Of a stretch of 64,000 bases of DNA, positions 30,401 through 42,073 are shown in pieces (the first letter of the stretch is position 1; each line of letters starts with the position of its first letter). The notes below the pieces were generated by a model. It searched no databases. It had not been told where the DNA came from and saw only the letters and a program-made list of their open reading frames with translations. The stretch spans positions 62,001-126,000 of the forward strand of contig JAQMWT010000344.1 of NCBI GenBank assembly GCA_029834535.1. The letters run 5' to 3'. Source of the stretch: Chrysophaeum taylorii. Its lineage: Eukaryota; Sar; Pelagophyceae; Pelagomonadales; Pelagomonadaceae. A program made the translations under genes and the position numbers.

Positions 30401-31219
30401 CGCCTACGGAAAATGAACGGCAGGCTCCACAATTTTGGCACCGCGGTAGTGCACGTTGAGGAGGTTACGAAGGCGGGTAGATGAGGCCGATGCGATAAAA
30501 CCTATAGGCTGCTCCACCTCGTGATTAAACGAGTGAAGGTAAGGTGGAAAGGCGATGAGGTTAATACCTTTGTCAACACGGTACGATGTGGTGACATGCT
30601 GACTAAAATACGGCCTCAAGGCGTCTGAGTAGACTGTGCGCAAATGTACGTTCAGCTCTCAAGAGCTTGCGTGAATTCGGTTGCGTTGGTAGTACGCGTG
30701 AAGAACGTGATGAGGTACTTTGACAGTAATTCTTAAAAAAAAATAATGTGGGTAAAGCCGCCCCATTCAGAAGGAATGGATACGTACCCGCTATCGCAAG
30801 CCCAAACTTCACCAGGCTGATGGGTTTGTTCAAAGTTTGGCTTGGTGGGGTTAAAGTGATCGTGTCGGTGCTTCTTGTTCTGGAGCATACAGGCGGTACA
30901 CTCGTCGCGATATTGAATGTCAGATGCAGAAAAGCCAGGACGAGCAAGTACGTCAGGGGCTTTGACTGCAACATTGTCCGGACAGTGATGCGTACGATGG
31001 AAACGGTTAGCACGTTCTTTGGCATTCTGGTGCTGAACGGTGCCTTGCGAGGAATCGCTTTGACGGAAACATGCTTTAACCTGCGCGCGCAGAATTTTAG
31101 TTCAGTGCGAGGATCCTAAGAAGGAACGTTGTCAGCATCTTCGGAGGCGTCGTCAGCATCAGCATGTGAGGTCGCAGAGGTACGTGTTTCTTCGGGTGCA
31201 TTTTCCGTAGAACAGTAGT

Positions 31220-33744
31220 TTAACGACATTCGGCCCAGCTTCTGCAGGCAATGCGACTCATAAATGAGTGCGCTTGAGTGATAATGTCACTGCTGTCATT
31301 GAGTTGAGAAAACTCACGGGTGATAAAGGTAAATTCATAAGTCTGGTGGCGCATAGCAGCATCATGCTGAAAATTAGGGGACTGCATAAGCGATTTCATG
31401 TCGAAGACTATGCGGCACAGGTGTGTATACCGTAGATGGTACGTGCCAGCCGGTAAAACATTAATGAGCATATCATAGCAAAGGTCACTCTTCAAGGAAA
31501 GCAAGAAGGACGCCTGAGCACGTGTGTGATTATTAACTCGAATGAGCTCAGGGCGCGTAGAGTATCGGAGTTTGCCATTGCGAGGGTCGAGTAGAATGAT
31601 GTTTGCGTATCCACGTATAGAAGGCAAGGGACCAAGCATGGAGTGGATCTAGGAACCTAGCTTGCGATTGCTGTTTCGCAAGTAACCAAGGTAGCGACTG
31701 TGTGATAAGTGGTAGTCTTCTCACGCGAAATGCTTCTCTTTAAAGCATAAGCTGTCGGTCGCAGGATCATATGTCAGACAGTGCGGGAGAACTAGATTGC
31801 AGTTGGCAAGAAGATGCTTAAGGGCAAGATGGTTGCCTTGAGCAGCATCGACCTTTGGGTAGGCCTGTACAAGCCAAAGATGGCCTTGGAAAGGCGCCAG
31901 GTACATGGACTTGTCGTCATATGGTTATCGCACGACATCAGAGTGTATGTCGACCCAAAAGGATCAATCGACGCTTTATACTTGTTGGATCTATTTTCGA
32001 CAAGAAGATTACCGTGTGAATGTTTACCTCCGGTGAGGAGGTAGATGTGTGAGGAGGTACATGTTGTGTTTTGTTGAGGAATTTGTGAGAAATAACCTGT
32101 GTGCAGGTTGGTTAGTTTCGAAAATATCGTAACATAATAGGACACAGGAGCTGGAGAGTTAGGCAGAAGCCTAGCGAACACATTATAAAGGATAGTGAAG
32201 GCCTTAAGTCGAACAGGATTGAAGAAACTGGGCATTGGCTTGTTAGAGTTACGCATGAAACCTAAATGATGATAGGTGCAATCAGGATGCGAGTTATGCG
32301 TGAGTTATTCCAATGCTTGTTGTGAGTGGAGCCTGAGAAACAAGAGATTTAGAGTTTCAAGCTCAGTCATACTCAGCCGGACAGATCCTGTACGAGAGAA
32401 GAGTGGAAATGTCTTAGGAGAAGACACAGTTGGAGGATCTGGGTAAACTCGTACCCAATCCTTGGCAAGATCTTTTGATAGCCAAAGAGATTTCGGGCAG
32501 AAAGGTCATCTGCAATATCCAGAAAGTTCTTAGCGTGTTGGTTGGGCCAAGATAAGATGTTTATGTTGCCCGTGTTATACCTGCGGGCAATGCATATCCA
32601 CCGTTCTCGGGATTGGTAGTCGCCACAGAGATAGGTGGGAAATCGATCGACAACATCGACAGAATAGTCAAGAGTGGCAAGTATCAAGTTAGCAACGGAG
32701 ATATGATCACGATGTACCTGCTTGTTCGGTGGCGTCATTTCAGCCAGTAGCACAAGGGGCTTGTGCAGCTGTATAACAGTCAGCATACTGTCGAACAGGG
32801 CGTCATCAAAAAGTCTGGGCAAGTCAGACGTTTTTGTGTGCTTCAAGAGTTTACGGTTGGTACATGGAGGTGTGATCTCCGTTATGTCACAGTAAAAAGA
32901 ACGCCTCAACTCCTCCGTGATGGAGTGAATATGGTTAATGAAGGACGGCAGGGATTGGAAAATCAACACATGCGGAAACGGTCGACGCAACATTCTCACA
33001 AGAGTATCATCAGACTCGACAACAAGATTCACATTGATGTTCAAGTTTAAGTCATTATTGATTTGTGAGAGAAACGCAGGGGCTGATGGGCCGGAACACA
33101 ATAATATGACAGAGGGGTTTACGGGATTGACCATTTTCAACGGAGAGGAACACTGGTCGAGAATGTGGTTGTGCTGGCGGAGTTGTGTCCTTACGCACAA
33201 GCTCGTGGTTTTGCCGTATGTTGAACAACAGAGGGCGGAGCCACGGTCGCGACGGCAGTTTACGCATTAGGTATGCGTAATATTGCAATATGTCGCGATT
33301 CTCGTTATAGCGTTTGAGCGGGAAAGCCAAGGAATGTAGCTCCATATTCCTATCACGAGCAAGAGTGTAAGGTAAGCAAGGTAACGCGGGCAAGTCGTGG
33401 TCAACTAAGTGTATTGGGGCCTTGACGTCCTTATCAATGGCACTTGTGACGTAGGAGGTATTTGGGCTCTCACTACTATTGAGCGTGATGGTCAAATGCG
33501 CCTTCTTCCACTCTGGGGCAGAGAGCATGAACGAATGGCGACCTTTCACAGGTTTTAAGAAGAGTGCGTAGTCGATCTTGACATAACCTATTTCAGGGTG
33601 AGATGGTAGTGGTGAGACAATCATCATAGTTGACATAATATGCGAAACCTGCTGATGACCTGTGGCGGTTTGAACAACGGGAGCGATTTTCGGGTCGACA
33701 GGGACAATGTGAGTAGGCATCGCGAAGTCAAAAGTTGTCATCAA
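31220..33744 (-). pseudogene. C5-cytosine DNA methyltransferase of element D
   Basis: The fullest copy of the B/D enzyme. An N-terminal domain of unknown fold (33744-33055) precedes a frame at 33200-32373 with a motif I-like VILLCSGPSAPAF, motif IV EITPPC (Cys codon about 32864-32862, the expected nucleophile), a motif VI-like VLLAEMTPP and motif VIII CGDYQSRERWICIARRY. Frames 32256-31792 and 31639-31220 give the recognition region and motifs IX-X (YSTRPELIRVNN, LINVLPAGTYHLRYTHL). Frameshifts near 33100, 32300 and 31750 inactivate it. Motif order and the PPC and QxRxR signatures support the call; motif I is weak. Confidence 0.72.
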
Positions 33745-33757
33745 CGATATATAACTA

Positions 33758-35279
33758 TCAACTATCCAGGTATATCAATTGAAAGCGCGGAGGAAGTTTA
33801 TGGTCCCGCATATATTTTGAAAGAAACGCATTTTTACTGTTGACACTGGTTGAAAATATGCTAGCTGCGAACAAGCTGGGCTGTTCCAATAGCTTAGGAG
33901 CAACAATGACTCTAGTAAACTTTGTAGGAGCCACGGGAGCAGTGGGTTCACCATTGTCAACACCGAGACCATTCTGAATATCGAAAGGCGAGAGTCCAGC
34001 ATTCGTAGGTTGCGTCTCAGACATGTTAGGCTGGGCCGTGTGTGGTGATGGACTGTGGGCGCGGCACATGGCAGCTGTGACACGATTAGAGGATATTTGA
34101 AGTTGTTCGGACGGCAGCTGCGCAATAGACTCTTCAGTGAAGTGTACGGGCACGGCAGAAGTAGAAGCGGCGGTAGAGTTTCCATCGGAACCAGTAGCGT
34201 TAAGAGTCGAGTTTGGAACAGAAAGAGTAGATTGCGCTGTCCCATAGTTTAATGGCGTTTCGATTGAAAGCAGATGTGCGAATACGTCATGGACGATGTC
34301 CTCTGCGTAATCTTGTTGCTCGTTAAGCCGGAGTACTTCGGTATTATCGTCAGAAGCACGTGTAGTGATGATGTCCGCAGATTGCAACAATGTAAAGTTT
34401 ATCAATGTTGTCCTGCAGTTCCGTGGTGGTTGCGTTATGAGGAGCATGGTGCGAGAGCTCTTTGTAATGCCCTTTAAACGCATTGCCTATATGTTTAGTG
34501 CGGTCAAGCAACTTCATAGCTGATCGAGCTGGGCGATCGAAGGCGCGTACACCGGCTTGTCATTAGATTGTCCAGGACCATGAAGGGGCTTGGTAACGTA
34601 AGAGTTACCAGGGCGAAAATAAGTTATAGATCACTGCGAGCAAAACGTCGGCTCGAGTCTTAGGGATTTCGCAGGCGTCTTGGATTGAACTGTTGTCTAG
34701 ATGTTCCAGTGACCGCAGATGTGAGAGAAGTAGTCACATTGGCAGTATGGTCCAGTTCAGTATCCGTGTCATCGAGCAGTTAAGAGAGAAGCACTTTTGG
34801 CTTCTCGTGGGTCGACAGACCTTCCACATAGGGAATCGAGGAGACTGGAGGTTCCAAGCGCCTTTTATCTTCGGTGTTGTTGGAAACAAGAGTTGTAAAG
34901 GTCCTTGGCGAATTCCAAAATGTAACGCGAGTCAGACGGGTGACACAGCGTCTCAGAGTCAGGTTGTGCTCGAGGGGATGACCGAGTCTCATATAAGATG
35001 CACCGTTCAGTCCAACCTCGATCATAGCGGTTGTACTTGGGCTGTTCGAGAAGTGCTTAAAAACTTCTTCATAAACCTTCCGACACAAGGTCGACTGATC
35101 GAACTGAAGATCAGTTTCTTCTGGATTAAGCTGATAAGAAAGATGCCTGAAGATTGCGCACACTCAATAAAGTCATGCACATACCAGTTAGGATTGTATA
35201 CAACAGCATTAGATTGCTGTTTCAAGTACGCGACATCAGCACTGCTAACAGTTTCAAAATAGTTATATGCTATTAACAT
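33758..35279 (-). pseudogene. Gag-like region of element D
   Basis: Frames 35279-35022, 35163-34780 and 34483-33758 lie between the 5' LTR and the methyltransferase. The last has a Ser/Thr-rich linker and ends a few codons before the methyltransferase domain begins. No capsid or zinc-knuckle motif is recognisable; the gag label rests on position. Confidence 0.45.
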
Positions 35280-35307
35280 AATAGCGCGCGTTTTGTTAGG
35301 GAGGTAG

Positions 35308-35559
35308 TGCTAATTATACACATTAGCTCTGGCTGGCCAGGGCGCAAGAGCTGGTTCGTTAACCGACTCGCGTTTAAACAACGTAAACACAAACGTAGAG
35401 TACGTATTCTGATATGTATGCCAGTCGGCACGGACGCGCTAGACCATGATGATGAGCGTGAGCACAAATCAGAGAACGATTTGATTTGGTGGAAAGATAA
35501 GGAAGAGATCGCGTTCTCAACGGACGGAATAAGAGCCGGAGTCTGCAGATTTCTCTGCA
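35308..35559 (-). repeat. 5' LTR of element D
   Basis: Minus strand begins TGCAGAGAAATCTGC (35559 downward) and shares blocks with element C's LTR: ATTCCGTCCGTTGAGAACG, TGATTTGTGCTCACGCTC and ATCATCATGGTCTAGCGCG. The inner end is set at TTAGCA (35308) by position and is less certain. Confidence 0.6.
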
Positions 35560-36069
35560 ACAACTTTCATTCATTGCCGCACGTTGCCGCGCGGAAGAAA
35601 CTATATGGTAAATTTCACATTTATTTTTATTGTGAGACTGTGTTCTCGCGTCATTTGGCCACGTTGGCGGCCTGTCTGGGATACATAGCATCGTGCTGGG
35701 ACCGTAGCCTAGAGTCGTCTTCTCGCGTCTTTCTTACGAGCATCGTCCTCCGCGGTCTTCCTATGCTCTTTTCTTCGTGGGCTTTCATCTCACCTGTTCC
35801 TTCGTCCTTCTGCTCCTTTGCTGAGTTGTGTTCTCTCCATGAGTCGCTTCTTCTGCTTGTACTTGTTTCCTTTCGCCCTTCTTCTCCTGCCTCTCCATGT
35901 TGCTCTGTTTTTCTTTTCATTTGCTCTTTTGCTGCTTCGTTGTTTGCTGCTCTCTCCTTTCCCTGCCATGGCTCCCTCCTTCTGCCGCCCCCTTTGCGCT
36001 CCCGCGCTTCTTCTTCGCCGTCTTCTGTAGCCTTTTTCTCTTTCTTCCTCTTCCCCTGCGCTCACCAAT
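35560..36069. other. Pyrimidine-rich intergenic DNA
   Basis: Plus strand is strongly C/T-rich from about 35690 to 36065. Open frames on either strand are compositional. No gene seen. Confidence 0.5.
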
Positions 36070-36475
36070 TCTGGCTTTTTGAGCCTGGGAGTTGCTAAAC
36101 ATAATGATAAGAATTAGCCAGCTATATATATATCTGCGATCCTCCGTCCGGGCTCTTTGAGCCGGGGAGTTTTTTTCACGAAACAAAAAAGATAATAAGC
36201 TTCATGATCCGGGTGAATGTGTTATTTCTTCCTTGATCATCCGTTTGTGCCTGGCACATTTCTTCCTTTTCTTCCTCTGCGATCATCCACTTTTGCTCTT
36301 TGAGCTTGGGCGTTGCTAACCTTCATAATAATAATTCTGGCTCTCTTTGAGCCTGGGAGTTGCTTACCATAATGTATATCTTTGAGACTGGGAGTTGCAA
36401 ACTATAATGACAAAATAAATTTAATCTCTAACAAGGCCCTCTGAGCCTGGGAGTTGCACACCGTAATAATAATAA
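36070..36475 (+). repeat. Interspersed repeat, CTTTGAGCCTGGGAGTTGC units
   Basis: Six diverged copies near 36076, 36150, 36297, 36344, 36380 and 36437 share CTTTGAGCCTGGGAGTTGC followed by an AACCATAATGATAA-like AT-rich part. Spacing varies from about 36 to 147 bp. A reversed core (GCAACTCCCATGAT) occurs near 37377. Confidence 0.65.
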
Positions 36476-38268
36476 GTAGCATACTAGCGAATGTCTTGGC
36501 ATTCGCCTTTGAGGCATGGACTTTTACCGCAGGCGGTTGGACTGACACGGCACATCGTTTCCCCTCCTCTTCTCTTCGAGATCACCCTTTGGCGTTGATG
36601 AGCGGGCTGGCTCCCAGAACATTCGAGATCTCCCGCACGTCACCCTCTACTTGCCCTGTGACGCTGGACCTGTCTCGCATCGGCGGCGAGTGAAGCCTAC
36701 GCTTCTTGTTTGGGGTTCAGCAGAGAATATAGTGAGCTAATTAGGTAGATGTGATCCACCACGCGGATGCACGTTGTGAGAAAGGGAGGGGGAGATAGCT
36801 AGTTTTTCTTGTCCATGAGCTGCCAATCATTTGTCTTTAAAGGTCGACTGCTAAGAGGGGGGGGGGTGTTTGGTGCATATGAAGGTTGTTTGTGGTTTTG
36901 TGGGGCATTTGTCACTATCATTATTGTGGTTAGCAACAGTGTGTGATGCAAACATAAAAACCGGGGGCGAAACGCGAGTGGCGGCACCTAAATCGGGGTG
37001 GCGATGCGAGTGGCGACCCCTAAATCGGAGTGGCGACGATTAGTATTAATAGGTTCGAGCGAAAGCTTCGCGGCTTCGTCCATCGCCCATCGCCCATCGC
37101 TCCCCGGCCGTTCCATCATTCCCGGGGGTTCGTTGCTCGTCGCGAGGCTTGAGCTTTGGGAAACACTACCGTGGTCTGAGCCCTGAGATCCCCCGGTGAT
37201 CCCGGTCGTCTCTAGTATCAAGTACTTCACGTGCCACGCGGAGTGGCGATTTCGCCCCTTAGTCGCTAAGTCGGGGTGGCTATCGGGGAGTAGCGACCGA
37301 TCCTCGAAGTACTTTTCACTGTCACCGAAGTGGCGATTTCGCCCCCCCACCCCCCCTGCCTTTAGCACACTGGTTAGCAACTCCCATGATCAGAGTGCAA
37401 GAATGGATGATCGCTCAGAGGAACAGAAAGACAAAAGCAGAGATTACCAAAGACTACCGCAGAGGAAGCGATGGAGAAAGCAAAACAAAAATGCAAAGCA
37501 GACGGGAGAAGGCCAGAAGAGGCGGCAGCGCAGTGAGAAGCACGGTGAGAGCAACAAATTGTGTGCATGGTAGGATGAGGCGCAAGAGAGGTGTATAACG
37601 GAGGGGACAGCAAAAGGAGCGCAAGGTGGAGGAGGTGCGAGGGACGCGCAGAACGTGAAGCAAGGGGGGTGAGGACTTGGTGGTCGAGGAGAGGGAGGTA
37701 TGCGGTTTGGTTCTAAAGCAGGGCCGCACAACGGCCGTTGTTGGTGCTACCGCCCGGTAATATTATTATTATTATTATTAGCGACTCATAGGCTCATAGA
37801 GACAGATAGGATATTCGCTTAAAGGAAGAGAAAGAAAGAAGAAAAGACCACGGAGGACCGCAGAGAACGGCGAAGGAGAAAGCAAGAAAGCCAAAAAAGA
37901 CGGGAGAAGGCATGGAGAGACAGCTATATAGTTTTCGTTTGATTGACCTCGATAGACTTAGACCAGCCGTGACACCATGAATTGCGGCTGGCGAGGTGGG
38001 GTTATCAGTATGGGCCAAGGGATCGGTCACGCACGGGTCCGCCCCGTCTGTCCTCTGCAATTGCAGCTTTTCCGAACGTCAGAAAACCCTGGGGCGGAAG
38101 TATTCCACCGGATGACAATGGGATGTCGCGGAACCTGCGTCGGAACACCTTCCTTCCCCATTCCCGGGTGCAAGTATGGCTTCAATTATAGGGTGTAAAG
38201 TTCAACTTATTGTAAAGAGATCCGAGTTCTGAAGACAGTTCCAGCGTGTTTCAAATTGTTCGCATTCG
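36476..38268. other. Intergenic stretch upstream of the glycosyltransferase gene
   Basis: Holds one CTAAGAGGGG motif (36835-36875), repeated GGGGTGGCGA / GAGTGGCGA segments at 36970-37040 and 37225-37340, and an ATT microsatellite at about 37760-37780. Open frames on both strands at 37390-37730 are Arg/Gln- or Ser/Pro-rich shadows of biased composition. No recognisable gene. Confidence 0.45.
36835..36875 (-). repeat. CTAAGAGGGG motif
   Basis: Plus strand reads TTTGTCTTTAAAGGTCGACT then GCTAAGAGGGGGGGGGGTG. Same 3'-end family as the 44.8-54.5 kb copies. Confidence 0.7.
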
Positions 38269-39148
38269 ATGATTGCGGCTCTGTTAATGGGTGTGCTGGG
38301 CCTGACCGGCGTAAATGGCGTGCGCCATCTTCGTGGCTCTCCGCCAGCGCGTCCCTCGTCCCCTCAGGAGTATGGACTCGTCGTATACACGGTGAGTGTC
38401 ATTCATTGATCCATTGATCTTTCCGGTGAAAGATACCACCGGTATACAGGCTGCGATAGGCCACGCGTACGAAGGGCTTGCGGCGGACTGGTGCTCCGCC
38501 GTCTCGCGCTACTTGACACGGCCGCTTCCCTTTGACTCTTTGGCCCTTGTGCTTACCAAAAACGCCGACGCAAGAATGAAGGGCTGCGACACTCATGTCG
38601 TCGATCTCGACCTCAACGTGGAGCCCACTGAGCGAGCACTGCGCATAAAGACCCTCAAAATGATGCGGCTACCCTACGCCGCGCGAGTCTTTATGTGGCT
38701 CGACGTCGACATCCGGCCGGTCGCCGAGCACGCACGTTGGCTGCAAGATTTGTTGAACAAAATCATCTCGTCACAATCCAGCGAAAAACCAGTCCTCACC
38801 GAGCGGAGCATTGCCCTCACTAGGACCAGGCGAGACACCAAGTACAACGGCGGTCTCTTTCTTTATTCCGACCGCACCTGCATCAACATGTGGGAGGAAG
38901 AAATCCACAATGGCCTGAACACAACCGGCCGCGACCAGCCTGCATTGTTCAAGGTTACGACCCGCGACGATCTCCCGTGCACAGTCATCGACCTTCCCGA
39001 GCGGACGCAGGGCTTTTTTACCACCATGCACGCCATCAACGCCCTCATCGGCCGCAGAAAGCACGCCTTCGACCACGCCCTAATGCACTTCACCGGCAAC
39101 TCACACGAACACAACGGCTTTTGGGTCAAATATTTACAACGGCCATGA
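38269..39148 (+). CDS. Secretory-pathway glycosyltransferase with DxD motif
   Basis: Two exons, 38269-38391 and 38450-39148, give 273 aa. The 58-nt intron 38392-38449 starts GTGAGT and ends ATACAG, phase 0. Exon 1 supplies a signal peptide or anchor (MIAALLMGVLGLTGVNG) and the first strand of the catalytic fold (YGLVVYT, joined to AAIGHAYEGLA). Exon 2 holds RVFMWLDVDIRPV with the DxD metal and nucleotide-sugar site, YNGGLFLYSD, and a C-terminal ALMHFTG. The pattern fits the GT-A nucleotide-diphospho-sugar transferase superfamily (GT8-like). Substrate unknown. Without the intron the N-terminal strand and leader would be lost, which supports the model. Confidence 0.75.
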
Positions 39149-39512
39149 CCTGCCCGACTCCCCCATCCTCTTCACATACTCCTCTCTCCTCTTCACATAC
39201 CCCCCTTCTTTTCTGAACGCATAACTCGCTCGCTTTCGAAGCTTCTTGCACCATGCCGTCGAATCCGCCAGATTCCCGCCCCATGCGGCTGCTCGGGTGG
39301 GTTGGTGACGTTATCTGAGCGTTGTAGGTGTCGGTAAGCTGGAAACAGATCACAACAAGTCATGACTATGGATCGGAAATGGCCCCAAAGCTCTTTTAGC
39401 AGCTACGAATCGAATCGTAAAAAATTGAATGCTCATGTTTGACCAAGGGTTGAAGCTTCAAATGTTTCAATGAAGGTTCACATCCTTCAACGGTTCGAAA
39501 ATCCAATAACCG
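39149..39512. other. Intergenic
   Basis: Contains a tandem pair of TCCTCTTCACATAC units near 39167-39200, just after the glycosyltransferase stop. No gene seen. Confidence 0.45.
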
Positions 39513-40272
39513 ATGGAAAGCCCCGAAGAAACGATGGCGACGCCTCAGGAACTCGCGGACCAGGGACGGCGTGCTTCTCAGCAGAAGCACCGCGACCTCG
39601 AAGCGGACCAAAAACGCCAGCGTCGTCTTGCCGCGCTGCCGCAAGACAAGGAAAAGGAACGCGACCGCGCGCGAAAGGCGTCGTGCTACCGCGCTGCTGC
39701 GAGACAAGGAAAAGGAGCGCGACCGCGCGCGACAGTGTCGTGCTACCGCGCTGCCGCAACACAAGGAAAAGGAGCGCGACAAAGCGCGACAGCGTCGCGC
39801 GCTGCCGCAACACAAGGAAAAGGAGCGCGACAAAGCGCGACATCGTCGCGCGCTGCCGCAACACAAGGAAAAGGAACGCGAGCGGGCGCGACGGTGTCAC
39901 GCTACCGTGCAGCCGCAAGACAGGGAAATGGAGCTCGAGCGGGCGCAAGACCGGCCGCAAAACCGTCGCGAGGCGCAAAGGGCGGAGCGACACGAAGAGC
40001 TTCGAGATGACCCCGCGGGCCTCGAGCACCTTTACGACTGCGATGCGAGTGCAGCTCTTCGAGAAGTCGTGCGACTCCCGTACCTCGAGGCCGAGCTCGA
40101 TAAGGCCAACGACCTCAAAGCCACGCGCATAATGCGCTCGCGAAACCGTCGTCGCGAGCTTAGTTTTTTGGTATGCTCGACACTGGATAGCCCACCCCAG
40201 GCATTAGCCCTTCTTGATGAATGGAGTCGGTCGAGTGCGGTGGTGCTGCGTGAAACCAGCAAGGGTAAGATT
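39513..40272 (+). pseudogene. Charged-repeat protein, frameshifted and cut by a hAT derivative
   Basis: Starts MESPEETMATPQELADQG and runs into tandem repeats of about 17 residues rich in Lys, Glu and Arg (LPQHKEKERDKAR type), then a non-repeat part (GLEHLYDCDASAALREVVRL, ELDKANDLKA). The first frame shifts near 39685, where one base is extra relative to the repeat consensus; the second frame is then open into the hAT derivative at 40273, which supplies a foreign end. Probably helical or coiled-coil. No family recognised. Several other frames through the repeat are also open and should not be taken as genes. Confidence 0.5.
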
Positions 40273-41026
40273 CAGCGTTGTGAATTCACTGGGCTCCCTT
40301 CACTAGGTTCATTGAACTTTGGTTCACGTCACGTCACGTCACGTCACGTCACTTCACTTCACCGAAGTCCAATGTTCACTTCATATTCATTCACTTTGGG
40401 TGACGGCCTCCGTAGCCGCACTGCCTGGAGGTGGAGGAATATGTTGATGACGAGGAGGAAAATGCGGAACAGAATGAGGAGCACAAGAAAAAGCCGATGT
40501 CGAGGCTGACGTCGAACACGCCCGGCAACACTGGATGATAAACCAGGGAAACGTCTTGCTCGGCGCGGACGAGACGGACAAAGTTGCCCTACTGCGCATG
40601 AAGACGAATTTCATCGCGGCGGCCCGGATCAAGAATAACGACCTCGCCGAGACCGAGTTCAAAAACGCCGGGAGCACCATCCCCGAAGACTCTTTGGAGA
40701 TGGAGGTTGATGAGGAAGAAACAGGCGAAGAATCCGAGGTCGTTCACATCGCCCAAAGTAAGAAACACTGAACACCATCCACGGTGACTCCTCCTTCGCC
40801 CCGAATCGCGAATGAATCAAAGAGCACCAGACCTAGGCAATAGCGTGCGGGGTCACGGGGCGCTTAAGGTACCGGCGCTGGCGTTAAAGAAAAAAAAGTG
40901 GCGTTTACTTCACCAAGGTTCACGATAGCCACGTAGGGCGACGTGTTCACTTCAAATCACTTCACCAAAATTACATAATTGGTGAAGTGGTTCACGTTCA
41001 CTTGCTGAGTGAATTACCAACTTTTG
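40273..41026 (+). mobile_element. Non-autonomous deletion derivative of the hAT transposon
   Basis: Left end CAGCGTTGTGAATTCACT and right end AGTGAATTACCAACTTTTG match the 23.6-26.4 kb element, as do the subterminal TTCACTTCAC clusters and the final transposase part (LLGADETDKVALLR, about 40550-40770). The middle of the transposase is deleted at about 40535. Four to five tandem GTCAC units (40327-40350) are specific to this copy. No exact 8-bp duplication was found (GTAAGATT against GTTTAGGA), so the right end is probably mutated. Confidence 0.85.
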
Positions 41027-41549
41027 GTTTAGGATACTCCTTTCGAGACTGTGGGCGGTGAGATGGGCGGAGTTAGCTGGCGGGACAGGGCAGGCTCACG
41101 GCAGCTGGAGATCCACTCGACGACGATACAAGGGACCCCACAATAGATGAGAGTAGCGGCGTGTGCCCAATCAGCCACGTGCCGCGGCACTCAAGCTGCC
41201 GATGACGACTAGCGCTCTCAGGTATCTGCTGTCCGTTTCGTGCTAACTCTATCCCATCGCCTCCGACATCATACTCGTGTCGCGGGGGCGGCAGAAATTC
41301 ATAAATGTTGACGTTTCGCGATCATGGTGGCCCAAATTGGCGAGCTCTACAGGGACCATGTCTTTGGTTACAGCCTCGTTGCCCACTTTAGAGTCGTAGT
41401 CGACTGCGTGAGGGCAGATATGGCCAACGTCACGCGCGTGTTCATTCGTGCCAGGCTCAGACTCCAGGACGTGCGTGCTGCGGCGGTGCATGCGGATACC
41501 TTTCGTGTCGCACTGGCTGATTCTGCTTCGTCTCTTCCTTGTTCGGTTG

Positions 41550-41830
41550 CTGCTGCGAAAACCACTCCTCCGAAACCCACCACCCCAGAAGCCACGCCTC
41601 GGGTGACCACGCCTCCGAACGCCACTTGCCTTCGAGAGCGATCGCACCGAAAGCGGCTCCTCATAAAGCGGTCGCTCCGAAGCCCCCGATTTCGGGAACA
41701 CCCTGGCTGCAAACCGCACCTCCGAAGGCCGCGCCGCCGAAATCCACCCCTCCAATGCCACACTTCCAGACAGAAACAACCCCACTGGAAACCTCACCCA
41801 TCAAAGTCACCCCTTTGAAAGCCACACCTA
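41550..41830 (+). repeat. Degenerate 15-bp repeat encoding PPKAT-like pentamers
   Basis: Plus strand has repeated CCTCCGAAAGCCACG-like units. Frames change within it, so it is not a clean coding repeat. The surrounding 41030-42070 shows no recognisable domain. Confidence 0.45.
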
Positions 41831-42073
41831 TGGGAGCTGCCTCGCGGTCGGGGAGGTCGGAGCGGAGCGAGGAACCAACATCATGATGGCAAATCCGCTC
41901 GTAAGCATGGATGTAACATATCTCCAATAGGGCGCTCAGCACGGCCCTACAGCTAGCGGGGCTCGGCTTCCTCTCGACAGCTTCATACTCCTGTCCAGGC
42001 CATTGTCGAAGGGCCCATCTCATCTCGCTCTCTATACTACTAAAGAAAGGCTCCTGGGCATTGCGGGATCACT

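Larger units (their letters stand above)
26650..31025 (-). pseudogene. Copia pol of element D, many frameshifts
   Basis: Integrase pieces lie at 31025-30404 (NHEVEQPIGFIASAS in the core), a Pro/Ser-rich linker at 30380-29298, then an RT frame 28889-27801 with LADVPNAFVQSDID, LYGLRQSPSLWNKE and the catalytic LSVDDIIIV, and RNase H pieces 28047-27380 and 26846-26650 around the solo LTR. At least seven frame changes are needed. RT is closer to element C than to B at several blocks (HTLLGMRVCRT, LKYPMSS). Confidence 0.85.
26650..35559 (-). mobile_element. Element D: decayed copia retrotransposon with LTR, gag-like ORF, methyltransferase and pol
   Basis: Minus-strand order: 5' LTR (35559-35308), gag-like frames (35279-33758), N-terminal domain and C5-methyltransferase (33744-31220), copia pol (31025 to about 26650). 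Pol is interrupted by a solo LTR (26851-27409). The third ORF and 3' LTR seen in B and C are absent; sequence beyond pol is other repeat DNA. Many frameshifts and stops mark it as old. It is the only copy here retaining the 5' half of the methyltransferase unit. Confidence 0.78.

Noticed and set aside
39487-40029. Minus-strand and alternative frames through the charged repeat
   Set aside because: The tandem repeat keeps several frames open at once; Leu/Phe/Val repeats on the minus strand are a by-product.
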